Source: Nitrospirota bacterium
GTDB taxonomy: Bacteria > Nitrospirota > Nitrospiria > Nitrospirales > NS-4
Length of the DNA: 5,517 bases
Direction of reading: 5' to 3'
Assembly (NCBI GenBank): GCA_005877565.1
Contig: VBOK01000206.1
Coordinates: forward strand, 1 to 5,517
The notes beneath the pieces were generated by a model that ran no database searches, was not told where the DNA came from, and saw only the letters and a list, made by a program, of their open reading frames with translations. Of this stretch, positions 1 to 5,517 are shown in pieces (position 1 is the first letter of the stretch; every line of letters starts with the position of its first letter). The position numbers and the translations under genes were made by a program.

Positions 1-2412
1 CCGTTTGAGCACGTCCTCCGCTCGCGCGACGACGTCTCCGGGTAAGCCCGCCAGGCGGGCCACGTGGATACCGTAGCTGCGGTCGGCCCCGCCTTCCACG
101 ATCTTCCGCAGAAAGAGAATGTCTTCCCCTCGTTCCCGGACCGCCACATTGTAGTTCCGCACGCCCGCATGGGTGCGCGCCAGGTCTGTCAACTCGTGGT
201 AGTGGGTCGCGAAGAGCGTCCGGGCGCCGATCCGGTTGCGATCGGCCAGATACTCGGCGACGGCCCACGCGATGCTGAGCCCGTCGAATGTGCTTGTGCC
301 CCGTCCAATCTCGTCGAGGATGATCAGGCTCCGCGACGTGGCGTGGTGGAGGATGTTGGCCGTCTCGGTCATTTCCACCATGAAGGTACTGTGGCCCTCC
401 ACCAGATTGTCGGCGGCGCCGATCCGCGTGAAGATCCGGTCCACGAGGCCGATCACGGCGGACTTGGCCGGCACGAACCCGCCCATCTGGGTCATCAGCA
501 CAATCAGCGCGGTCTGTCTCAGGTAGGTGCTCTTGCCGGCCATGTTGGGCCCGGTGATGATGAGGAGCCGGTGGTCCGGCCCGCCCAGCAGCACGTCGTT
601 GGGGATGAACCCGCCGGGGAGGTCCTGCCGTTCGAGCACGGGATGGCGGCCGTCCTTGATGATGAGCAGGTCGTCCGGCATCAACTCGGGACGGCAGTAC
701 CCGCCTTCCGCCGCCACTTCAGCCAGGGACGCTAACGCGTCGGCCAAAGCCAGCGCGCGCGCGAGGGTCTGGACGCGGGGCGCTGAGCCGGCGGCTTCCC
801 TTCGCAAGGCGTCGAACAGTTCGTACTCCAGGGCGCGGATGCGGTCTTCGGCCCCCAGCACCTTGTCCTCGAGGGTCTTGAGCTCCGGTGTGATGAACCG
901 CTCGGCGTTGACGAGGGTCTGCTTGCGGACGTAATGCGCGGGCACCCGCGGCAGGTTGGGCTTCGTGACTTCAATGTAGTAGCCGAAGACCTGGTTGTAG
1001 CGGACTTTCAGGGAGTCGATGCCGGTGCGTTGCCGTTCCTGCAGCTCGATCTGAGCGATCCAGGTCTTCCCGTCCCGACTGATCGCGCGCAGTTCGTCGA
1101 GGTCGACGTTGTAGCCGTCGCGAATCAATCCCCCCTCTTTGACCGACGCGGGGGGCTCCGGGTGAATCGCCTGCTCGATCTTCGCGGCCAACTGCGCGAG
1201 ATCGTCCCAGGCCTCGGCCCTCTCGCGCAAGAGCGGGGCGGTGCAGGCCGCCAGCACCCGGCTGATGGCCGGGACTGCGGCGATGGAGTCTTTGAGCGCG
1301 CGGAGGTCTCGCGCGTTGGCCACGCCGAGCACGATCCGGCTCATCAATCGCTCGAGATCCGACACGCCGCGTAAGGCCGTGCGGAGGCGACTCCGCCGAT
1401 CCAGGTGACCATGGAGGTCGGCGACAGCCTCTTGGCGCGCCGCAATCTGCGCCAGATCCGTCAAGGGGTGGAGGACCCATTCCCGCAGCAGCCGGGCGCC
1501 CAGGGGCGTGACGGTCCGATCAAGGACACTGAGGAGAGATCCGCTCACCTGGCCGTCCACGGCTCGCCGGACCAATTCGAGGTTGCGCTGCGTCGCCCGA
1601 TCCAAGAGCATCGTGCCGCCCTGCGCGGAGACCTGCATCCTCGTCACGTGGGACAGGGGCGAGCCTGGTTGAGTGGCGGTGACGTACTGCAAGAGGGCGC
1701 CCGCGGCGGAGACGGCAAGGGGCTTGTCGTCGCAGCCGAAGCCGGCCAGGGAGGCGACGCGGAAATGCCCGAGCAGCAGCGCGTGCGCTGCCGCGCGATG
1801 GAAGGTCGACGCCGGGACCGGCGTGATTGCGACGGCGATGGGACCGATGATGGCGCGGAGTCGCTCCGCCTCCTCGTCCGGGACCAGGATCTCGCGGGGC
1901 TCGATCCGGAGCAGTTCGTCGCGGACCGAGTCCGTCCAGGGGGCTCGGTGTTCCAGCACCCGGAACTCCGCTGTGGACAGATCCAGCCAGGCGACCCCGG
2001 CTCCGGACGAGCCGGGCGCGATCGCCGCCAGGTAGTTTGGCTCGCCGGCGGCCAGCAGGTCCGGCTCGATCAACGTGCCCGGCGTGTACACGCGCACGAC
2101 CTCGCGTCGCACGAGGCCCTTGGCGGCCTGTGGGTCTTCGACCTGATCGCAGACGGCCACCGAGCGGCCGACCCGCAAGAGCTTGGCGATATAGCTGGTG
2201 GCGGCATGATAGGGAACGCCGCACAAGGGCACTTGATCGGCCTTGTGCTTGTCGCGCGAGGTCAGCGCGATCTCGAGCAGGCGTGAGCCCTCGATCGCGT
2301 CCTCGTAGAACATTTCGTAGAAATCCCCGACCCGGAAGAAAAGGATGGCGTCCGGATACCGCTGCTTGACCTGACGGTATTGCCGCATGAGCGGCGTGAG
2401 ATCAGGGAGCAT
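1..2412 (-). CDS. mutS: DNA mismatch repair protein MutS (C-terminus beyond window)
   Basis: MutS is the cytoplasmic ATPase that binds mismatches and small loops and recruits MutL. I translated the minus strand and found 804 codons open from 2412 to the window edge. Visible landmarks are: the mismatch-wedge motif GDFYEMF near residues 29-35 (Phe31 and Glu33 match E. coli Phe36/Glu38); YTPGT at about 110, opening the connector domain; core and lever helices; YNVDLDEL at 434-441 and FGYYIEVT at 476-483 in the clamp region; Walker A TGPNMAGKST ending at Thr629 (Lys627); and Walker B DEIGRGTST with Asp700/Glu701. The frame leaves the window at LPGDVVARAEDVLKR, so about the last 50 residues (tetramerisation and clamp-binding tail) are not seen. 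ATG 2412 is preferred over in-frame ATG 2418 because GAGG lies six bases upstream. The start overlaps the lapA stop by 11 nt, which suggests translational coupling. Family assignment is essentially certain; only the exact start is open. Confidence 0.97.
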   Translation of the reverse strand, partial: MLPDLTPLMRQYRQVKQRYPDAILFFRVGDFYEMFYEDAIEGSRLLEIALTSRDKHKADQVPLCGVPYHAATSYIAKLLRVGRSVAVCDQVEDPQAAKGLVRREVVRVYTPGTLIEPDLLAAGEPNYLAAIAPGSSGAGVAWLDLSTAEFRVLEHRAPWTDSVRDELLRIEPREILVPDEEAERLRAIIGPIAVAITPVPASTFHRAAAHALLLGHFRVASLAGFGCDDKPLAVSAAGALLQYVTATQPGSPLSHVTRMQVSAQGGTMLLDRATQRNLELVRRAVDGQVSGSLLSVLDRTVTPLGARLLREWVLHPLTDLAQIAARQEAVADLHGHLDRRSRLRTALRGVSDLERLMSRIVLGVANARDLRALKDSIAAVPAISRVLAACTAPLLRERAEAWDDLAQLAAKIEQAIHPEPPASVKEGGLIRDGYNVDLDELRAISRDGKTWIAQIELQERQRTGIDSLKVRYNQVFGYYIEVTKPNLPRVPAHYVRKQTLVNAERFITPELKTLEDKVLGAEDRIRALEYELFDALRREAAGSAPRVQTLARALALADALASLAEVAAEGGYCRPELMPDDLLIIKDGRHPVLERQDLPGGFIPNDVLLGGPDHRLLIITGPNMAGKSTYLRQTALIVLMTQMGGFVPAKSAVIGLVDRIFTRIGAADNLVEGHSTFMVEMTETANILHHATSRSLIILDEIGRGTSTFDGLSIAWAVAEYLADRNRIGARTLFATHYHELTDLARTHAGVRNYNVAVRERGEDILFLRKIVEGGADRSYGIHVARLAGLPGDVVARAEDVLKR

Positions 2413-2740
2413 CCTCATCCTCGGCGTTCTCTCGCCCAGGCACCGGGGGGCGAGCGACCGGAATCCCCTGCGTGGCGCGGAGCCGGTCCAGTTCCTCCTC
2501 CACGAGATGGAGGGCGGTGCGGGTCCGTCGCAGCTCCATGCGCAGCTTGATCCAGGCGGGGAACAGGAGGAGTCCCATGATCAAAAGGCCGGTGCCGAAC
2601 GCGCTCAGGATCGGTTTATAGATGGGCGTCGGCGGCGTGGTCGCCCCGAAGTAGTGCAGGACCGCTTCTTCCTGGCGGTTCTGGAAGAAGAAGGTGATCG
2701 ACAGCGCGATGAGGACGACCACGAGGATCAGACGGATCAT
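2402..2740 (-). CDS. LapA-domain (DUF1049-type) small inner-membrane protein
   Basis: A 112-residue protein with the layout of the LapA/DUF1049 family. It has a first membrane helix at about 3-20 (hydrophobic, ending FFFQN), a short loop with the family-like pattern NRQEEAVLHYFG at 21-32, and a second membrane helix at about 43-63 (containing GTGLLIMGLLLFP). A charged, probably coiled-coil segment follows at about 64-90 (KLRMELRRTRTAL, EEELDRLRA), then a proline-rich and acidic tail. In E. coli, LapA works with LapB in controlling LPS synthesis and assembly. Many distant members are uncharacterised, so I do not transfer that role firmly, and no lapB-like TPR gene is in the window. ATG 2740 has a good AGGGA Shine-Dalgarno nine bases upstream. 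The gene starts six bases after the HIT gene stop, and its 3' end overlaps mutS. The family call rests on architecture and motif similarity and is fairly secure; the function is not. Confidence 0.8.
   Translation of the reverse strand: MIRLILVVVLIALSITFFFQNRQEEAVLHYFGATTPPTPIYKPILSAFGTGLLIMGLLLFPAWIKLRMELRRTRTALHLVEEELDRLRATQGIPVARPPVPGRENAEDEDAP
2419..2422 (-). promoter_or_regulatory. Ribosome binding site deciding the mutS start
   Basis: GAGG on the minus strand lies within the last codons of the lapA-domain gene, six bases before ATG 2412. The alternative ATG at 2418 overlaps the spacer and has only a weaker purine run (GAGAGA) upstream. This favours 2412. The distinction changes the protein by only two residues. 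Confidence 0.5.
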
Positions 2741-2746
2741 TGGCGG

Positions 2747-3289
2747 TCATCCCTGCCGGGCGCGGCGCGACGTTCGCGCCCGCCGCGGACCGGCCGACGA
2801 CGAACGGCCTGGGCCGAACGCCGCCTTCAAGCGCATGTAGGAAGCCTTGAGGTGCTGCGGCAAGACACGGGTCTCCCCGAGGATCGGCATGAAGTTCGTG
2901 TCCGCGCTCCACCGCGGCACGACGTGCAGGTGGATATGGTGCTCGATCCCGGCGCCCGCGACCTTCCCCTGGTTCACGCCGATGTTGAACCCTTCGGGCG
3001 CGTAAGCCTTCCGGATGGCCTTGATCGAGCGCTGCAACAGACGCAGCATGTCCAGCAGGATCGTCTCGGGAAGGTCCTCGAGGGCCGCGATGTGCCGGTA
3101 GGGCGCGATCAGGAGATGGCCGTTGGTGTACGGGTAGATGTTCATGAGCACGTAGGCGTGACGGCCCCGCCAGAGAATGAACGTCTTCCCGTCCTGACGG
3201 AGGGCCGGCTTCTCGCAAAAGATGCAGCCGGTGTCGCCTGATGCCTGTTCGATAAAGGCCAGACGCCAGGGGGCCCAAAGTTGCTTCAT
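2747..3289 (-). CDS. HIT-family nucleotide hydrolase/phosphorylase (Ap4A phosphorylase-like)
   Basis: A 180-residue histidine-triad protein. The N-terminal LWAPWR (4-9) is typical of the bacterial Ap4A phosphorylase/GalT-like HIT branch. CIFC at 22-25 is the usual first half of a zinc site, perhaps completed by His66 and His117. The NxYPYTNGHLLIAPYRH segment (50-66) is the HIT nucleotide-binding strand region. The catalytic triad is HIHLHVV at 118-124, with His120 as the likely nucleophile by family alignment. Such enzymes cleave or phosphorolyse dinucleoside polyphosphates or nucleotide phosphoramidates; the true substrate cannot be read from sequence. The frame is open upstream to 3460, but ATG 3289 is chosen because family homology starts there and it forms an ATGA overlap with the tsaE stop, with a weak GGAAA six bases upstream. 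The last ~22 residues are a low-complexity Arg/Ser/Ala/Gly tail not expected in the fold. Confidence 0.92.
   Translation of the reverse strand: MKQLWAPWRLAFIEQASGDTGCIFCEKPALRQDGKTFILWRGRHAYVLMNIYPYTNGHLLIAPYRHIAALEDLPETILLDMLRLLQRSIKAIRKAYAPEGFNIGVNQGKVAGAGIEHHIHLHVVPRWSADTNFMPILGETRVLPQHLKASYMRLKAAFGPGRSSSAGPRRARTSRRARQG
2750..2754 (-). promoter_or_regulatory. Ribosome binding site of the LapA-domain gene
   Basis: AGGGA on the minus strand lies inside the last sense and stop codons of the HIT gene, with nine bases to ATG 2740. It is the clearest Shine-Dalgarno sequence in the window and supports that start over any downstream alternative. Confidence 0.6.
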
Positions 3290-3669
3290 GCGCTTTCCGT
3301 CCGTGGCTGTTTGGCGAGGCGCGCCGTGGCCCGCGTGGCCAGCTCCGTCGAACGCGCACCTCGTGGATGGAGCGCCACGCGGCGACGATCCCCGCCCAGG
3401 TGGTCCAGGGTGATCCACAGGTGGTCGCGCGGGAGCACGCCTGGGGCCTTGTCGGCCCATTCAATCATCGGCACGCCCAAGCCCTCCGCGATGCCCCGAA
3501 CGAGGCAGGTCTTGCCGGCGCCCAGCGGCCCGACGAGGGCCACGACTTCACGTCCGATGCAGGCCTCCCCCAAGGCCTTGCCCAGGGCATGGGTTTCCGC
3601 TGCTGACGTCGTCTCCCAAGCGACTGCCGATCCGACCTTCTCTGCCAAGCGTGCGGGGTTGGTGGTCAT
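3286..3669 (-). CDS. tsaE: TsaE (YjeE) tRNA t6A ATPase, internally shortened by an in-frame deletion
   Basis: TsaE is the ATPase that works with TsaB and TsaD to form N6-threonylcarbamoyladenosine (t6A) at tRNA position 37. This 127-residue product carries the family N-terminus (TTSAAETHALGKALG, 20-34), the P-loop GPLGAGKT at 47-54, VRGIAEGLGV at 57-66, and then directly MIEWADKAPGVLP (68-80), which is normally about 50 residues further on, followed by the closing beta strands (LWITLDH, RRRVALHP). The segment holding SPTF/Y, the H-x-DLYRL Mg-site aspartate (Asp80 in E. coli) and the following helix is missing. E. coli TsaE has 153 residues. The P-loop also has Pro where Asp is usual (GDLGAGKT). 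ATG 3669 overlaps the nnr stop as ATGA, and the stop overlaps the HIT start the same way, so coupling is preserved. No clear Shine-Dalgarno was seen. Family identity is clear; catalytic competence is doubtful. It may be a degenerate gene, a variant or an assembly artefact. Confidence 0.85.
   Translation of the reverse strand: MTTNPARLAEKVGSAVAWETTSAAETHALGKALGEACIGREVVALVGPLGAGKTCLVRGIAEGLGVPMIEWADKAPGVLPRDHLWITLDHLGGDRRRVALHPRGARSTELATRATARLAKQPRTESA
3466..3480 (-). other. Deletion junction within tsaE
   Basis: On the minus strand the codons for LGV (64-66) run through one Pro codon straight into MIEW (68-71). By comparison with the TsaE family, roughly 45-50 codons belong between these two blocks. 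The GGCGTG (Gly-Val) at 3472-3477 could be the remnant of two copies, one after GL and one before the hydrophobic residues of xIEW, where Gly-Val is common in the family. That would fit slippage between short direct repeats. This origin is inference; the absence of the segment is directly visible. Confidence 0.7.
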
Positions 3670-5237
3670 CGAGCTGGCGAGTCGTCTTCCCGGATTCGAC
3701 GGATGGCGCGGGGAATCGCACGGATGACGTCCCCGGCGATCAGTCCCATCTCGCCTATTTCCGTTGCGGCAAGGTCACCCGCCAATCCATGCACATAGAC
3801 GCCAACGCAGGCCGCATCCCACGGGGCCAGCCCCTGCGCCAGGAGGCCCGTGATGATGCCGGTCAGCACGTCTCCAGTCCCTCCTGTCGCCAGGCCGGGA
3901 TTGCCGGTCGGATTGACGGCCAGCCGGCCGTCCGATCCCGCCACGACGGTGCCCGCGCCCTTGAGGACCACGCAGACGTTCTGCTCGCGCGCCACGCGCG
4001 ACGCGATGCCGAGCCGGTCCCGTTGCACGTCCGCGGTGGTGACGCCGAGCAGGCGCGCCAGTTCTCCTGGATGGGGTGTCAGCACCAGCGGTCCGCGCGC
4101 TTGGCCGAGCATCTCTTTGTGACCGGCGAAGGCGTTGATGCCGTCGGCGTCGAGGACGGTCGGCCGGTTCACCGACACGATCAGATTGTGGACCAGCGCC
4201 TGGGTGTCGGGATGCGTGCCGATCCCCGGTCCGATGGCCAGCGCAGTCTTGCTCTCGGCAAACGCGAGCAGGGCTTCCAGGGCCTGCTTGGACAGCGTGC
4301 GGGCCTCGGTCTCTGGGACGGGATAGGTCATGGCTTCCAGCAGCTTGGCCTCGAGCACGTCCGACACGCTACGCGGGGCTGCGACCGTGACGAGACCCGC
4401 GCCGATCCGGAGCGCGGCCTGTGCGGCCATCGCGGCCGCCCCGGTCTTGCCGGCGGATCCGGCGATGATCCCGGCGTGGCCGAACGTCCCCTTGTGCGCC
4501 GTGCGGGGCCGAACCGAAAGCCAGGCGCGGATGTCCGCCGCCTCGAGCAGCGTCACGGGAATCTTTGCTGCCCCGATGATATCGGGCGGGATGCCGATAT
4601 CCGCCACCCGGATCGCGCCGGCGTGATCAGGGCCGGTGCCCAGATAGAGTCCGCGCTTGGGACGGGCCAATGTCACCGTGAGCGTGGCCGTGATGGCGAT
4701 CCCCAGGACGGCCCCGGTATCGCCGTCAAGCCCAGAGGGCAGATCGATGGCGACGATCGGTTTCCGGGAGGCATTCATCAGCGTGATCGCCGTGGCCGGC
4801 AACCCTTGCACCGGGGCGTTCAGGCCAGTCCCGAAGATGGCGTCCACCACCAGATCGCTGTCTTGGAGGAGCGGGCTCAGGATCGATGCGAGCTGGGCAG
4901 GGGATTCCACTGCGAGACAGCGCCCGCCGGCCCGCTGAAACTTTTTCAGATTCGTGGCGGCGTCGCCTTTCAAGGCGGACGGCGAGGCCAGCAGGACCAG
5001 GCGCGCCTGGCAGCGCCGCTGTCGAAGGAGCCGCGCCGTCACGAAGCCGTCCCCGCCGTTCTGTCCCTTGCCGGCGACGATGGTGACGGCCTTCCCGCGC
5101 AGCGGGCCGAAGAACCGTTCCATCTCCTCGACCACCGCCTTCCCGGCATTCTCCATGAGACGGAGGCTCGGAATGTTCCGCGTCTCGATGGCGGCGCGGT
5201 CCAGCTCGCGCATCTCCGCGGCGGTGACGAGTTCCAT
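3666..5237 (-). CDS. nnr: Bifunctional NAD(P)H-hydrate repair enzyme Nnr (epimerase + ADP-dependent dehydratase)
   Basis: A 523-residue, full-length fusion (E. coli Nnr/YjeF is 515) that repairs hydrated NADH/NADPH. The N-terminal YjeF_N domain (about 1-225) epimerises R- and S-NAD(P)HX. It shows LMENAG at 27-32, the nucleotide loop GKGQNGGDG at 56-64, the catalytic-region Asp in DAIFGTG (132-138) and DLPSGLDGDTG at 165-175. The C-terminal ribokinase-like domain (about 235-515) is the ADP-dependent S-specific dehydratase. It shows KGTFGHAGIIAGSAGKTGAA at 249-268, GPGIG 336-340, DADGINAF 363-370, LTPHPGELARL 386-396, KGAGTVV 426-432 and GLATGGTGDVLTG 448-460, with the expected catalytic Asp456. 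ATG 5237 lies two bases after the pdxJ stop with no good Shine-Dalgarno, so reinitiation after pdxJ is likely. The stop overlaps the tsaE start as ATGA. An nnr-tsaE adjacency is common in bacteria. Confidence 0.97.
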   Translation of the reverse strand: MELVTAAEMRELDRAAIETRNIPSLRLMENAGKAVVEEMERFFGPLRGKAVTIVAGKGQNGGDGFVTARLLRQRRCQARLVLLASPSALKGDAATNLKKFQRAGGRCLAVESPAQLASILSPLLQDSDLVVDAIFGTGLNAPVQGLPATAITLMNASRKPIVAIDLPSGLDGDTGAVLGIAITATLTVTLARPKRGLYLGTGPDHAGAIRVADIGIPPDIIGAAKIPVTLLEAADIRAWLSVRPRTAHKGTFGHAGIIAGSAGKTGAAAMAAQAALRIGAGLVTVAAPRSVSDVLEAKLLEAMTYPVPETEARTLSKQALEALLAFAESKTALAIGPGIGTHPDTQALVHNLIVSVNRPTVLDADGINAFAGHKEMLGQARGPLVLTPHPGELARLLGVTTADVQRDRLGIASRVAREQNVCVVLKGAGTVVAGSDGRLAVNPTGNPGLATGGTGDVLTGIITGLLAQGLAPWDAACVGVYVHGLAGDLAATEIGEMGLIAGDVIRAIPRAIRRIREDDSPAR

Positions 5238-5239
5238 GG

Positions 5240-5515
5240 TTAGCGAAGGAGGTCTTTCATCTCCCGCACCGCCCGTTCAAGACCGACCGAGACGGCGTGG
5301 GCAATGATGCTGTGGCCGATGTTGTACTCGACGATTTCGGAGATGGTGCGCAGGCGCCGCACGTTCCGGTAATCGAGGCCGTGGCCGGCGTTGACCACCA
5401 GCTCCAGTTTGTACGCGGCGCGCGCGGCCTGCACCAGGGCTTCGAACTCGCTGTCTTGTTCCTTGAGCCCCGTCGCGTTGGCGTACCGGCCTGTGTGCAG
5501 CTCGATGCAGTCGGC
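5240..5515 (-). CDS. pdxJ: Pyridoxine 5'-phosphate synthase PdxJ, C-terminal part
   Basis: The last 91 residues plus TAA stop; the 5' part lies beyond the window. PdxJ condenses 1-deoxy-D-xylulose 5-phosphate with 3-amino-2-oxopropyl phosphate to give pyridoxine 5'-phosphate, in the DXP-dependent vitamin B6 route in the cytoplasm. The visible part starts at ADCIELHTGRYA, which carries the conserved Glu of the ELHTG motif. It continues through ELVVNAGHGLDYRNV (conserved catalytic-site His) and EYNIGHSIIAHAVSVGL, the phosphate-binding end of the TIM barrel, and finishes with the family-typical AVREMKDLL helix. An internal Met gives an apparent start at 5434, but the frame is open and homologous to the window edge, so that is not the true start. 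Its stop is two bases from the nnr start. PdxJ rather than the Pdx1/PdxS route indicates a lineage with de novo DXP-dependent B6 synthesis. Confidence 0.95.
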   Translation of the reverse strand, partial: ADCIELHTGRYANATGLKEQDSEFEALVQAARAAYKLELVVNAGHGLDYRNVRRLRTISEIVEYNIGHSIIAHAVSVGLERAVREMKDLLR

Positions 5516-5517
5516 TT

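Noticed and set aside
1520..2224. 234-codon minus-strand open frame
   Set aside because: Out of frame with mutS and Arg/Gly/Pro-rich; the mutS frame explains this DNA.
1405..2286. 293-codon plus-strand open frame
   Set aside because: Antisense shadow of mutS; the mutS frame on the other strand has continuous family homology.
2387..3241. 284-codon plus-strand open frame
   Set aside because: It crosses the lapA-domain and HIT genes antisense and shows no recognisable domain.
3290..3460. 57-residue N-terminal extension of the HIT frame
   Set aside because: The frame is open here but overlaps tsaE coding sequence in a different frame and has no HIT homology. The ATGA start at 3289 fits both coupling and family length.
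2616..3464. 282-codon minus-strand open frame
   Set aside because: It runs in another frame across the HIT gene and parts of tsaE and lapA, whose products have clear homology; it has no motif of its own.
3651..5243. 530-codon open frame on the plus strand, opposite nearly all of nnr
   Set aside because: It is antisense to a full-length nnr with all motifs. Its composition (rich in Arg, Gly, Asp, Gln, His) is typical of a shadow frame in GC-rich DNA, and no known domain is visible.
5243..5255. Strong Shine-Dalgarno-like AAGGAGG on the plus strand
   Set aside because: It is not followed by a plausible plus-strand gene and lies within the coding end of pdxJ on the minus strand; coincidence.

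Overview
The window is a compact, GC-rich (mid-60s percent by eye) stretch of bacterial chromosome. All six genes are on the minus strand and look like one operon. In transcription order (high to low coordinates) they are: the 3' end of pdxJ (5240-5515), nnr (3666-5237), tsaE (3286-3669), a HIT-family nucleotide hydrolase/transferase (2747-3289), a LapA-domain inner-membrane protein (2402-2740) and mutS (1-2412, with its 3' end outside the window). The junctions are +2 nt, 4-nt ATGA overlap, 4-nt ATGA overlap, +6 nt and 11-nt overlap. There is therefore no room inside the window for an internal terminator or a conventional promoter, and the upstream promoter must lie beyond position 5517. No RNA genes, mobile elements, CRISPR arrays or sizeable repeats were seen.

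The genes are housekeeping functions: PdxJ makes pyridoxine 5'-phosphate; Nnr repairs damaged NAD(P)H hydrates; TsaE powers the tRNA t6A modification machinery; the HIT protein acts on nucleotide-type substrates; LapA-domain proteins are linked to envelope/LPS assembly; MutS recognises DNA mismatches. The order looks like a conserved cluster of unrelated maintenance genes sharing a transcript, not a dedicated pathway. The DXP-dependent PLP route (PdxJ), high GC and gene style would fit a Gram-negative lineage such as Nitrospirota or a neighbouring phylum, but that assignment is a low-confidence guess.

The main anomaly is tsaE. The reading frame is open and both ends align with the family, but roughly 45-50 residues are missing from the middle. 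The P-loop (GPLGAGKT) and the IEW motif are present. The Ser-Pro-Thr-Phe switch segment and the Asp-Leu-Tyr-Arg segment that should lie between them are absent. Either a functionally compromised or reduced TsaE sits in an otherwise intact operon, or the sequence has an assembly or population deletion here. The other five genes look normal for their families. Long plus-strand open frames, including one of 530 codons opposite nnr, are antisense shadows of GC-rich coding sequence.
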